Shown here: positions 52,897 through 61,081 of the stretch, piece by piece | How the letters are laid out: each line of letters starts with the position of its first letter | Position numbering within the stretch: position 1 is the stretch's first letter | NCBI GenBank assembly: GCA_035559535.1 | Contig: DATMBG010000036.1 | Location: forward strand, 104,747-168,746 | Source of the DNA: Candidatus Limnocylindrales bacterium | GTDB taxonomy: Bacteria > Moduliflexota > Moduliflexia > Moduliflexales > JAUQPW01 | DNA length: 64,000 nucleotides | Direction: 5' to 3' | Translations under genes and position numbers: made by a program | Notes under the pieces: generated by a model | Told to the model about the DNA's origin: nothing | Databases searched by the model: none | The model's input: only the letters and a program-made list of their open reading frames with translations

Positions 52897-53772
52897 CTAA
52901 AAAAAGCTTTTAGGAACCACAATGAGATCTCCCGGTTGAAGCAGGATATTTTTTGAAATATCCCCTTTTAAGATATCTTTAACTTTCACTTTAATTTCCT
53001 CAACCTTATCCCCCTTCCTTCGAACTACTTTAACCTTATTACCGCTGGCATAGTCTGTAAGCCCTCCGGCCTGCAGTATAACATCTAAAATTTTTAATCC
53101 TTCCCGATAGGGAACGGTTTGAGGGGCTTTGACTTCTCCGACAATCTGAACCGAGGGCCCTACGACGATAGCTCCGGTAGGACTGCCGGGGATTCCGGGA
53201 TTTACGGGACCTATGGCAATCGGGGGGATGAAGATGGTGTCATTGGGTTCAACTATGATATTTTGGCTCATGTCTCCTTTCATGACCAAAGCATACATAT
53301 CAACAGGAAGCCTTTGATTGTTTCGGATAATATAAGCATCCTTCAAATTAGCATTCTGATCAAGGCCCAATTGAAGCAGGACCCGAAGGAGTGGGGTTGG
53401 ACCTTGCAGGCTGACAATGGTTGATTTGACGCCTCCCCCCAGAACAGAAATCTTATAATTTTTGGCATCCTTTACGATAACCGTTACGTCGGGATATTGG
53501 ATATACTTTTCGAGTTCTTTAGTCAGATATTCTTTCAGACTACTGGCCGTGAAGCCGCTGGCCTGAATATCTCCCAAAAGAGGAAACGTGATTTTACCAT
53601 CGGGACGAATGGTGAAATCCCGGCTCAGGTCCGGGTTACGTCGGACGATCACTTCAATGATATCTCCCTCTCCAAGGACATATTCATCTGCAGCACAAAC
53701 CCAAAAATTATCCGAAAAAACAGCCAAGAAGATTGTGGCAAATAAAACAACCAATTTGATCCAGTTTTTCAT
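52897..53772 (-). CDS. epsE: Polysaccharide export protein (EpsE/Wza-like)
   Basis: A 291-residue secreted protein with a signal peptide (about 1-28, ending near VCAADEYVLG), a polysaccharide biosynthesis/export (PES) domain (DEYVLGEGDIIEVIV, then TIRPDGKITFPLLGDI) and two SLBB-type domains (KISVLGGG region and VQIVGEVKAPQTVPYREGLK). Such proteins form the periplasmic and outer-membrane channel for exopolysaccharide. It has no lipobox cysteine right after the signal. The usual partners, a chain-length determinant and a tyrosine kinase, are not in this window. Confidence 0.9.
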   Translation of the reverse strand: MKNWIKLVVLFATIFLAVFSDNFWVCAADEYVLGEGDIIEVIVRRNPDLSRDFTIRPDGKITFPLLGDIQASGFTASSLKEYLTKELEKYIQYPDVTVIVKDAKNYKISVLGGGVKSTIVSLQGPTPLLRVLLQLGLDQNANLKDAYIIRNNQRLPVDMYALVMKGDMSQNIIVEPNDTIFIPPIAIGPVNPGIPGSPTGAIVVGPSVQIVGEVKAPQTVPYREGLKILDVILQAGGLTDYASGNKVKVVRRKGDKVEEIKVKVKDILKGDISKNILLQPGDLIVVPKSFF

Positions 53773-53843
53773 AACAATTACCTTTAGTAAACCAGAAAAC
53801 CCCTTTTATTTAAAACGGAGGTTTCTGGTCTTTTTATTTAACC

Positions 53844-55067
53844 TCATCTTGATTTTGAAACCGATTCAAAAACTTCCAGGACCTTCCCGGCTACACCCTG
53901 CCAGGTATTTTGACGGGCGTAGGCAACCATCTTTTCGGAATCCCATTCGGTTTTTAATCCCTGTTCAATCTTTGCAGCAAGGGCTTCCACACTCCGTTCC
54001 TCTACGAGAAGCCCGTAATCGGGTGAGCAAATGACCTCGGGAGTGCCCCAGACCCGTGTGGCGATAACAGGGACCCCACAAGCGAGAGATTCAAAACAAA
54101 CGTTTGGCCAGCCTTCCCGTGAACTTGCTAAACAGAACAGATCTGCAGCACTGTACCAGATACGAAGTTCATCGGGTGGTTTAGGACCGGCAAGCAGAAC
54201 ATGGTTTTCAAGTCCCTGTCGGATAGTCCTTTCCTCAAGATATTTTCTGAAATCCCCTTCATGGGTATTACCTCCTACGATAACCAGCAAAAGATCTTCC
54301 TCTCCTTTTTTGATTAATTCCTTCATGGCATCTATCAGCAAATGAAACCCTTTCCGTTCACACAGATGCCCTACCGAGAGAATAATTCTCCTATCCAGGG
54401 GTAGATTTGCTACCTTTCTTGCTTCCTGCTTATTCACCGGGAAGAATCTAAACAAATCCACGCCGTTGGGGATAACCGTTATCTTCTCTTTCGGAATACC
54501 TAACTGGATAGAGGCTTCCTTAAGGGCCTGGCAGACGGCGATAATCCGGCCTGCTTTTAACAGGGTTTTTTGAATAAGCCGACGGCGTAGAGGGTACCGG
54601 GGCAGGAGATTAATATCACTTCCTCTGATGGTTATGGTATAAGGTTTGTTAAAGGCACGGGCCAGCAAATAACCTGCGTATCCATCCGGGTACGCATAAT
54701 GTGCATCGATCAGATCAAAGGGGAAACGGCGTTGTAATTTCTTGATCGTACCATAGGCCCCCAGGAAGATCCAGAGTCCGTCAAGTATTTTTCCCACCTC
54801 CGGGAAAAGGAAAAAACGGGGATGGCTCACGTGCAGGTTTTCCATCCACTCCTCCCGTTGGACCTGGGAATAGGGATAGTACTGCTTCATGAAAGGAAAA
54901 GGTGGAAACCAGGGGACCGGTGCCACAACCTTTAATTCACACAATTTCGCCACTTCCTTCATCCGGGCCTTAACAAAAAGCCCATGTAGAGGAAAACAAT
55001 GATTAGGAAAAAGGGTTGTAAAGGTAAGGATTTTCAAGTTATTTGAACTCATCGGCGTTGATTCCAT
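53844..55067 (-). CDS. Family 4 glycosyltransferase (GT-B)
   Basis: A 407-residue GT-B enzyme. The N-terminal domain begins LKILTFTTLFPNHCFPLHGLFV and the C-terminal nucleotide-sugar-binding domain contains ILSVGHLCERKGFHLLIDAM, LLAGPKPPDELRIWYSAADL and ASSREGWPNVCFESLACGVPV, the family 4 EX7E-type motif. The start overlaps prsR by 29 bases; ATG 55052 is an alternative. It lies between epsE and prsR in the same leftward transcript and probably adds a sugar to the exopolysaccharide. Confidence 0.9.
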   Translation of the reverse strand: MESTPMSSNNLKILTFTTLFPNHCFPLHGLFVKARMKEVAKLCELKVVAPVPWFPPFPFMKQYYPYSQVQREEWMENLHVSHPRFFLFPEVGKILDGLWIFLGAYGTIKKLQRRFPFDLIDAHYAYPDGYAGYLLARAFNKPYTITIRGSDINLLPRYPLRRRLIQKTLLKAGRIIAVCQALKEASIQLGIPKEKITVIPNGVDLFRFFPVNKQEARKVANLPLDRRIILSVGHLCERKGFHLLIDAMKELIKKGEEDLLLVIVGGNTHEGDFRKYLEERTIRQGLENHVLLAGPKPPDELRIWYSAADLFCLASSREGWPNVCFESLACGVPVIATRVWGTPEVICSPDYGLLVEERSVEALAAKIEQGLKTEWDSEKMVAYARQNTWQGVAGKVLEVFESVSKSR

Positions 55068-56409
55068 ATCGTTTTAACAGGTCGTGAAAAGTGGGTCGAC
55101 TGACCTCTATCTCTCGAGCTGCCTGGGTGATATTCCCTTTATTTCGCCGTAATGCCTGAATAATCAGGTCCCTTTCTGCTCGCTCCCGGACTTCTTGCAG
55201 GGTTAAAATAGAGCTGGTTCCCGTGCTGAGGTCAAGGTCCTGAGGCAGGATGACTTTATCTTGAGCCATGATAATCGCGCGTTTTATCTTATTCTCTAAT
55301 TCCCGTATGTTTCCAGGCCACTCATACTCCAACATGGCCCGCATCGCTTCCTTTGAAAACCCTCGAATTGCCTTCTTATGCTCCTGGCTAAATTTATTCA
55401 AAAAATGGGTCGCCAGCAAAATAATATCATCTCCGCGCTCCCGTAACGGAGGAAGAGTTATGGAGACTTCACTCAGGCGATAGTACAGATCCTCTCGAAA
55501 GTTTCCTCGCTCCACTTCCTTCTTCAAATCTCTATTCGTCGCTGCCAGCACCCGAATATCCAGTTTAATGGGCTGTCTTCCTCCAACCCGTTCGATCTCC
55601 CGCTCCTGCAAAAACCGTAACAGCTTTACCTGCAAAAGAGGGGACAACTCCCCAATCTCATCTAAAAAAACGGTTCCCCCATCGGCCACTTCAAGCTTCC
55701 CTTTCCGTGTCGTATACGCTCCTGTAAATGCCCCCTTCTCATAACCAAATAACTCACTCTCCAGCAAATTCTCAGGAATCGCCCCACAATTAATCGTTAT
55801 AAAAGCCTTCCCACGCCTTAAACTCTGATAATGGATCGCCCGGGCTACTAACTCCTTCCCCGTCCCACTCTCCCCATAAATCAGGACCGTTACATTCGTC
55901 GGTGCCACCCGCTTCAATAATCCAAACATCTCCCGTATCTGTTCACAGTTGCCCAGAATGTCTTCAAACTTGCTCTCCCCTTCCACCTTCCGCTGCAACG
56001 CCAAATTCTCTTGCTCTAATCTCTGCACATGAAACGCTCGCCGGATAATCACCTTTAACTCTTCCACATTGATCGGTTTCTGATAGTAATCATGGGCCCC
56101 CATCTTGATGGCTTTGAGGGCATTTTCTTTGGATTCGTTGCTGGTCACGATGATAACCTTCGTCTGAGGGCTCATCTCTACGGCCTTTTGCAGCAACTCC
56201 AGACCCTCTTCACCACCCGGAGAGGGAGATAATCCCAGATCCAGCAGGAGGATGTGGGGTTTTTCGGTTTTTAAGAGTTTCAGGGCGATGTCTTCATTTT
56301 CGGCCAGCAGGACGTGATATTCCTCGGAAAGGGCCCATTTGATCTGTTTCCGGATGGGTTCTTCGTCATCTACGACTAAGATTCTGGCTTTTTCTTGATC
56401 TGTTAGCAT
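55039..56409 (-). CDS. prsR: PEP-CTERM-box sigma-54 response regulator PrsR
   Basis: A 456-residue NtrC-type activator. Receiver domain at about 1-125 with phosphoacceptor D57 in LLLDLGLSPSPGG, a sequence typical of PrsR. The AAA+ domain has Walker A GESGTGKE (179-186), GAFTGA (226-231, which contacts sigma-54) and Walker B GGTVFLDEIG (244-253). A Fis-type helix-turn-helix closes the protein (about 415-456, NKGNITQAAREIEVSRPTF). Its likely targets are the -24/-12 promoters listed in this annotation. PrsK, about 225 bases upstream, is the cognate kinase. Confidence 0.95.
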   Translation of the reverse strand: MLTDQEKARILVVDDEEPIRKQIKWALSEEYHVLLAENEDIALKLLKTEKPHILLLDLGLSPSPGGEEGLELLQKAVEMSPQTKVIIVTSNESKENALKAIKMGAHDYYQKPINVEELKVIIRRAFHVQRLEQENLALQRKVEGESKFEDILGNCEQIREMFGLLKRVAPTNVTVLIYGESGTGKELVARAIHYQSLRRGKAFITINCGAIPENLLESELFGYEKGAFTGAYTTRKGKLEVADGGTVFLDEIGELSPLLQVKLLRFLQEREIERVGGRQPIKLDIRVLAATNRDLKKEVERGNFREDLYYRLSEVSITLPPLRERGDDIILLATHFLNKFSQEHKKAIRGFSKEAMRAMLEYEWPGNIRELENKIKRAIIMAQDKVILPQDLDLSTGTSSILTLQEVRERAERDLIIQALRRNKGNITQAAREIEVSRPTFHDLLKRYGINADEFK

Positions 56410-56433
56410 AGCTTAAAGAATTGTTTCCACTTT

Positions 56434-56589
56434 GAGACGCGGAGTTTCGGGACATGGGGGCGCGGAGACAGAATTTCCCCTGTTTCCGTGTCCCATTGTC
56501 TCCCAGTCCTAAAGTCCCCGCGTCCCCCCATGTCCCCGCATCCCCATGTCTCAGATATGGCCCTTCGTGGATAAATAAAATCAATAACT
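56434..56589 (-). repeat. G-rich hairpin repeat with conserved leader, copy 3
   Basis: On the minus strand: leader AGTTATTGATTTTATTTATC then CACGAAGGG, followed by a long arm of GGGGACATGGGGGGACGC type, the loop core AAATTCT, and a return arm CTCCGCGCCCCCATGTCCC ending near 56434. Leader and loop match copies 1 and 2 but the stem sequence is different. It sits between prsK and prsR. Confidence 0.72.
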
Positions 56590-56634
56590 TACAATAACTT
56601 AACTTACGAGAAAATGCAAAAGTATCGTATTTTT

Positions 56635-58731
56635 TTACTTCGGGAGTTTTATTGTAAAGGTACTTCCTTTTCCCTCTTCACTTTCTACTTCGATCTTTCC
56701 TCCATGGGCCTCTATAATGGTTTTACATTGATACAATCCGATTCCCAAACCATTTTTCTTGGTTGTTTTAAAAGGCTTGAAAAGAGAGTTTTCTATAAAC
56801 TCTCGAGACATCCCACGGCCATTATCTGATACTGCTAGGGTAATCCATCCATCTTCACAGGAGGTTCTTACCCGGATCTCACCTTTTTCTTCTATAGCCC
56901 CTGCTGCATTCAATAACAGGTTCATCAGGACATTCTGGATCTGCTCAGAATCCACTTTTATCTGGGGAACTACCCCCAAGTCTTTAACAACCGTAACTTT
57001 TTTATAGCTACTTAACTGAAATTTAGAAATAATCTCCTCGACCAGTTGATTAAGGTTCTCCTCTTTAAATTCTAACTTCAACTTATCGGGCGTCGCCGAG
57101 AGCTTGGTGGTCAGATCCCGCATTTTTGAAACCAGATCCGACATCATCTTGAGTACATCCTGTTGAAATTCTGGATCCCGCATACGCTGGTCGGTGGCAT
57201 TTTGAAGAACCAGAGAGAGCATATAAATATAATTTTTGATATCATGAATGACGAAGGAAGAAAGTCGATGAAAAGTTTCCATTTGCTTTGCAGCAATGGA
57301 TTCTTGAGACAACTTCGCAATAAGGATATTGCTGGCAACTTGATTGGCGATAGTCTTGAGAAGTTCATAGTCTGCGTAGGTATAAGTTCCGGTGGTTAGC
57401 TCCTTACTTAAGGTCATCAAACCGACCAGGGTTTGTCCACTTATCAAAGGCAGACAAACGGTTGCCTTCGTTTCTTTGAAAAAATCCTTATTTTCTTCAT
57501 AAATAGCAGAAAGTCTTGGATCCTTATCCAGGTCTTGAGTGCTTATCAAAGCCCCTGTGTCCTTGAAATAACGGATGAGGCTGTTATTTCCTTTTATCTT
57601 TATAGAGGTTTCTGAGATGTTCATGCCTTTGGCCAGATAGAATTCATTTTTCTCCTCATCATAGAGCCAGAGGGTGATATAATTTACCCATATGGTTTTG
57701 GCCAGGAGATCGATAATAGCCGGGAGAAGTTCCTTCAAGGATATTTTGGAACTAAGCCCTTCGGTAAATTCCGACCACTTTTCCCGGTAGTCATATTTGT
57801 TTTTATAAAAATTTTGACTGATATAAAGTTTAACTTTTCGTCGAACATTTTCCGATAGCAAAACTATTACCAAAATTAAAGTTGTGATAAAGGTAAATAA
57901 AACAGGTAAAGAAACGCTTTCTCTCCCGCCAATATATCGCATAAGTTGGCCGGCGAGTCCCAGTATCAAGAGATAGACACCGACGATTGAAACGGCTAAG
58001 GAACGGTAAACAACTTGCCTGGAGACGAAGACGTCTACATCCAGAAGTCTATGTCGGACAAGGGAGAAGGCAATCAGAACCGTAGAGATAAAGATAACGC
58101 CCGAGATGGCCGGAAGAAAACCCAGGTTGAGTATCGAGAAAAGGAGGTACTGGCTACTCAGGTAGATGAAAAAAGCAAAGATCGCTCCAACTCCTACGGC
58201 GGTATATTTAATTTTCCACCTATTCACCGCAGTTGAAGCACGAAGGGTACTTTCTAAATTTACCAGAATGCTTAGAGAAGTAAGCAGGAAGAAAATGTAA
58301 AAATAATACCCAACTCGACCCAGGAAAAGAAATTCTCCAGGGGATTGTTCCGGGAGGGCCCAGACAAATCCATCAGACCAGATAAAAGCAAGAAAAGTGA
58401 AAGTGATAAGATACACTCCCAGAATAACCCACTTCCATTTGGTCAGGAGTTGGGGATAATTACTCCTGGAAAAAGTTAGACTAAAAAGCAACCAGTTAGG
58501 AGCCGCAAGGCTTTCTCCAACCAAAGCCAGCCGTTTCCAGAAAAGCACTGAAGCCATCGACGAGGAAACAGAGACCATTAAATTCCCGAATTCTATAATA
58601 GCTAAGGCCAGCATCCCAAAGGAAAAGCTTCGGTTGACGATATGCTTAGAATTTCTGGAAAATACAAATAAAGCCAGCCCTATACAGGTTATAAGACTGA
58701 ATGTAGAGAAAATAAGCCCGATAGATGACAT
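56635..58731 (-). CDS. prsK: PEP-CTERM system membrane histidine kinase PrsK
   Basis: A 698-residue sensor kinase. The N-terminal third has about eight membrane segments typical of PrsK (starting LIFSTFSLITCIGLALFVF), followed by a GAF-like domain (about 320-465) and the kinase core. H496 in VIHDIKN is the probable phosphorylated histidine. The ATPase domain has NLLLNAAGAIEEKGEI (N box), VSDNGRGMS and KKNGLGIGLYQCK (G boxes). It would phosphorylate PrsR. The signal it senses is unknown. Confidence 0.95.
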   Translation of the reverse strand: MSSIGLIFSTFSLITCIGLALFVFSRNSKHIVNRSFSFGMLALAIIEFGNLMVSVSSSMASVLFWKRLALVGESLAAPNWLLFSLTFSRSNYPQLLTKWKWVILGVYLITFTFLAFIWSDGFVWALPEQSPGEFLFLGRVGYYFYIFFLLTSLSILVNLESTLRASTAVNRWKIKYTAVGVGAIFAFFIYLSSQYLLFSILNLGFLPAISGVIFISTVLIAFSLVRHRLLDVDVFVSRQVVYRSLAVSIVGVYLLILGLAGQLMRYIGGRESVSLPVLFTFITTLILVIVLLSENVRRKVKLYISQNFYKNKYDYREKWSEFTEGLSSKISLKELLPAIIDLLAKTIWVNYITLWLYDEEKNEFYLAKGMNISETSIKIKGNNSLIRYFKDTGALISTQDLDKDPRLSAIYEENKDFFKETKATVCLPLISGQTLVGLMTLSKELTTGTYTYADYELLKTIANQVASNILIAKLSQESIAAKQMETFHRLSSFVIHDIKNYIYMLSLVLQNATDQRMRDPEFQQDVLKMMSDLVSKMRDLTTKLSATPDKLKLEFKEENLNQLVEEIISKFQLSSYKKVTVVKDLGVVPQIKVDSEQIQNVLMNLLLNAAGAIEEKGEIRVRTSCEDGWITLAVSDNGRGMSREFIENSLFKPFKTTKKNGLGIGLYQCKTIIEAHGGKIEVESEEGKGSTFTIKLPK

Positions 58732-58867
58732 ATCTAACCCTTTGAGGTAAATTAACTTACTGCACGATTCTGTTTTTTTAGCCGGTTATAAATGGGTTTT
58801 GTTTAGGATTGAATTGATTATTAGTTTTTTAACTTTCTCATAAAGCTTCTATTTTTGCAAGTAAAAA

Positions 58868-58876
58868 ATCACCATC
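58868..58876 (+). repeat. Target-site duplication, left copy
   Basis: ATCACCATC, identical to 59094-59102. Confidence 0.85.
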
Positions 58877-59093
58877 GTAACTGTAACAATTTCTTATGAA
58901 AATCGCCTTACGATTTTCACGCTTTGTGGCGACCCAACGGGTCATGACTGTTTAGTAAGTGGAAAAAACACCCCCCTGGCCCCCCTCCAGGAGGGACTTC
59001 AGCAGCAGCAACCCTACGTCAGTCCCTCCTGGAGGGGGGCCAGGGGGGTGTTCAGACAGAAAAAAGTGACATCTACTGAATTGTTACAGTTAC
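58877..59093. mobile_element. MITE-like palindromic element, copy B
   Basis: A 217-base non-coding element. The first and last 15 bases are perfect inverted repeats (GTAACTGTAACAATT). It is flanked by a perfect 9-bp direct repeat, ATCACCATC, at 58868-58876 and 59094-59102, a clear target-site duplication. The centre is a long hairpin with CCCTGGCCCCCCTCC-type arms around a loop TTCAGCAGCAGCAACCC, the reverse complement of the loop in copy A. Near the left end an extra segment of about 57 bases carries two small hairpins: TGAAAATCG/CGATTTTCA (58897-58919) and GACCC/GGGTC (58931-58943). Confidence 0.88.
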
Positions 59094-59102
59094 ATCACCA
59101 TC
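59094..59102 (+). repeat. Target-site duplication, right copy
   Basis: ATCACCATC, identical to 58868-58876. Confidence 0.85.
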
Positions 59103-59297
59103 TGAATTTGGATCGACTGGGTTCTGAGCCTGTGGAAGAGAGAATCTTTCGGGGTTAGCAGCGAAGAATTCACCCTTCGACCCAGCCCAGGGTGAGACAG
59201 GAGGTCCCCTTCGAGATAAAAAAGATACCCCGGAAAGTCCTCTAGAGAAAGTCAGCAGGTATTCAGTAGGTTAAGTATCCCGCTTGATATAAAAAAG

Positions 59298-60755
59298 CTA
59301 TTCTTTACGATCCGGGACTTTCTCGAAGATGGCGATAAGTGAGAGAGGTGGAAGTGGAAGCCAGGATTCCATTCTTCTGAACAGTGGGACCAGGAGATTT
59401 AACATTTTGATTTGTCCGAATCCGAAGGTTTTTTGTGGCAAGACCTGACCGTTTAGCCACCATCCGATCACACCGGCTCGATTGAATTCCAACACTTCCT
59501 GGACGTGGAAACCGGCCTTTATTCCCACAGAGATCAATTGTTCTTTGGTGTATCGCCGGTAGTGTCCCAGAACCCGGTCTAAACTTCCGTAGAGGTTGGG
59601 TCCTTGTGGAACCAGAACGATGGCCCGTCCTTTATCTTCTAAGACATTTCGGATGTTTTGTAAGGCAGCAACATCGTCCTTTACATGTTCAATAACGTTG
59701 AGACAGATGACTGTATCAAACTGTTGACCTTTGGGAAAGGAACCCGGATCGGTCACATCTGTGAAGGTGACGTGAAGATAGGGTCGAGTGGAACAGAGTT
59801 TACGAAGACTGTCTAAATACAGCGGATTAACATCAGTTGCCCAATAGACTGGCTGAGGGGTCAGATTTAGCGTTATATTCCCGATTCCGGCTCCGATTTC
59901 CAGAACTCGTTTCCCGATGTAGGGTCGTACCGTATCTGCCATCCAGCGTGTGAATCTTGGAGCCCGGTTCAGGCGAGCCAGAATTTCACTTCCATATTTA
60001 TCTGCCGTATAGATTTGATCGGAAACCGCGTATTTGAGGATAGCTCCAAGCGCCAATAGTCCATCTTTCCAGTTGATCTTTTTGCCTTCCTGATAAGTTC
60101 GACCCGAGTAACTGATAGGGACCTCGAAGATACGGGCCCCCCGTTTCGCCAATTTGATGGTTATTTCAGGTTCTATGCGAAAGTCACAACTCTCCAGGGG
60201 GATACTCTTTAGAAGCGAGGTTCGGACCATTTTGTAACATGTTTCCATGTCTGTAATGTTGAGATCACAGACCAGGTCACAGAGGAAGGTAAGGAGACTA
60301 TTCCCCAGAGCATGGCGGAAGAAGAGGACCCGCTTAAATTCACCGGCTAAAAAACGGGATCCGAAAACTGCATCTGCATCTTCCTCTAAAAATAGAGGAA
60401 TCATTTTCAATAAATCCCGGGGATGATACTCCAGATCTGCATCATGGATCACCACCAGTTCGGTATCTACATACTCAAGACCGGTTCGGATGGCAGCTCC
60501 TTTTCCCTGGTTTTCTTCATGATGGAGGAATATCCATTCGAATTTAGGGCTCCAGGGATTTGCTTCCCAGGACTTTTGGAATTGTTTTAGCGAAGCTTCC
60601 GTTTGATCGGTGGAGTAATCGTCAACCACGATCACCTTGATCCGGCTTAATAGGGGTGACTCACCGAGTACCTGAAGGCGGTTGAGACTTGCCTGAACCA
60701 GGTACTGCTCATTGTATACAGGTACGATAATGGAGAGGGTCGTACTGGTTGCCAT
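59298..60755 (-). CDS. Bifunctional GT2 glycosyltransferase/SAM methyltransferase
   Basis: A 485-residue fusion. The N-terminal GT2 domain (about 1-245) resembles dolichyl-phosphate-type transferases: LSIIVPVYNEQYLVQASL, VVDDYSTDQTEA, GKGAAIRTGLEYV, HDADLEYHP and FGSRFLAGEF. The C-terminal methyltransferase (about 260-485) has VLEIGAGIGNITLNL as motif I, YWATDVNPLYLDSL and ICLNVIEHVKDDVAAL. The two activities probably act on the same glycan or lipid-linked sugar. It is transcribed alone, leftward. Confidence 0.88.
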   Translation of the reverse strand: MATSTTLSIIVPVYNEQYLVQASLNRLQVLGESPLLSRIKVIVVDDYSTDQTEASLKQFQKSWEANPWSPKFEWIFLHHEENQGKGAAIRTGLEYVDTELVVIHDADLEYHPRDLLKMIPLFLEEDADAVFGSRFLAGEFKRVLFFRHALGNSLLTFLCDLVCDLNITDMETCYKMVRTSLLKSIPLESCDFRIEPEITIKLAKRGARIFEVPISYSGRTYQEGKKINWKDGLLALGAILKYAVSDQIYTADKYGSEILARLNRAPRFTRWMADTVRPYIGKRVLEIGAGIGNITLNLTPQPVYWATDVNPLYLDSLRKLCSTRPYLHVTFTDVTDPGSFPKGQQFDTVICLNVIEHVKDDVAALQNIRNVLEDKGRAIVLVPQGPNLYGSLDRVLGHYRRYTKEQLISVGIKAGFHVQEVLEFNRAGVIGWWLNGQVLPQKTFGFGQIKMLNLLVPLFRRMESWLPLPPLSLIAIFEKVPDRKE

Positions 60756-60800
60756 ACATTCTCCTCTTTTTTAATGAAGGGCTATGAGAATCTTTGGGAT

Positions 60801-60896
60801 TAATACCTTTCGACTTATTACCAAACCAATCGCTTCGCTCCTGCCATTATCGGCGATGACAGGCCGGAGTATCCTTTTCAACTTGGAAAGGTATTA
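60801..60896. repeat. Inverted-repeat element of about 96 bp
   Basis: TAATACCTTTC (60801-60811) and GAAAGGTATTA (60886-60896) are perfect inverted repeats at the ends; inside, CCTGCCAT and ATGACAGG pair around CGGCG. No target duplication is visible. Possibly another dispersed palindromic repeat. Confidence 0.5.
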
Positions 60897-61025
60897 CTCT
60901 ACCCTCATTCAGGGGCTTTTATTGTAAAGACTTCCTGAAAGCCTATGGAAGAAATATAAGAGTTTTAGGAATAGAGCGTCAACCAGAATTTTGAGTTGGC
61001 GAAGAATTTAGGAAGGTTTTTAAAG

Positions 61026-61052
61026 CCCCCGAGGCTTTCAGAACCTCGGGGG
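61026..61052 (-). terminator. Hairpin after the large secreted-protein gene
   Basis: CCCCCGAGG pairs perfectly with CCTCGGGGG around an 9-base loop, about 30 bases downstream of the stop codon. The trailing T-run on the minus strand is short, so termination strength is uncertain. Confidence 0.55.
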
Positions 61053-61081
61053 AAGGGGTGGAAGTTTTTGGGCAGGAACCT

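Larger units (their letters stand above)
58732..59297. other. Intergenic region carrying MITE-like copy B
   Basis: 566 bases upstream of prsK and downstream of the GT2/methyltransferase gene. Apart from the element at 58877-59093, no gene or clear promoter is seen. Confidence 0.6.
60756..61081. other. Intergenic region with two hairpins
   Basis: 326 bases containing the repeat-like hairpin at 60801-60896 and the terminator-like hairpin at 61026-61052. No gene is seen. Confidence 0.6.

Noticed and set aside
60833..60848. Sigma-54-type promoter for the GT2/methyltransferase gene
   Set aside because: The minus strand reads TGGCAGGAGCGAAGCG; the interval is right but the -12 part is poor and it lies inside a repeat-like hairpin.
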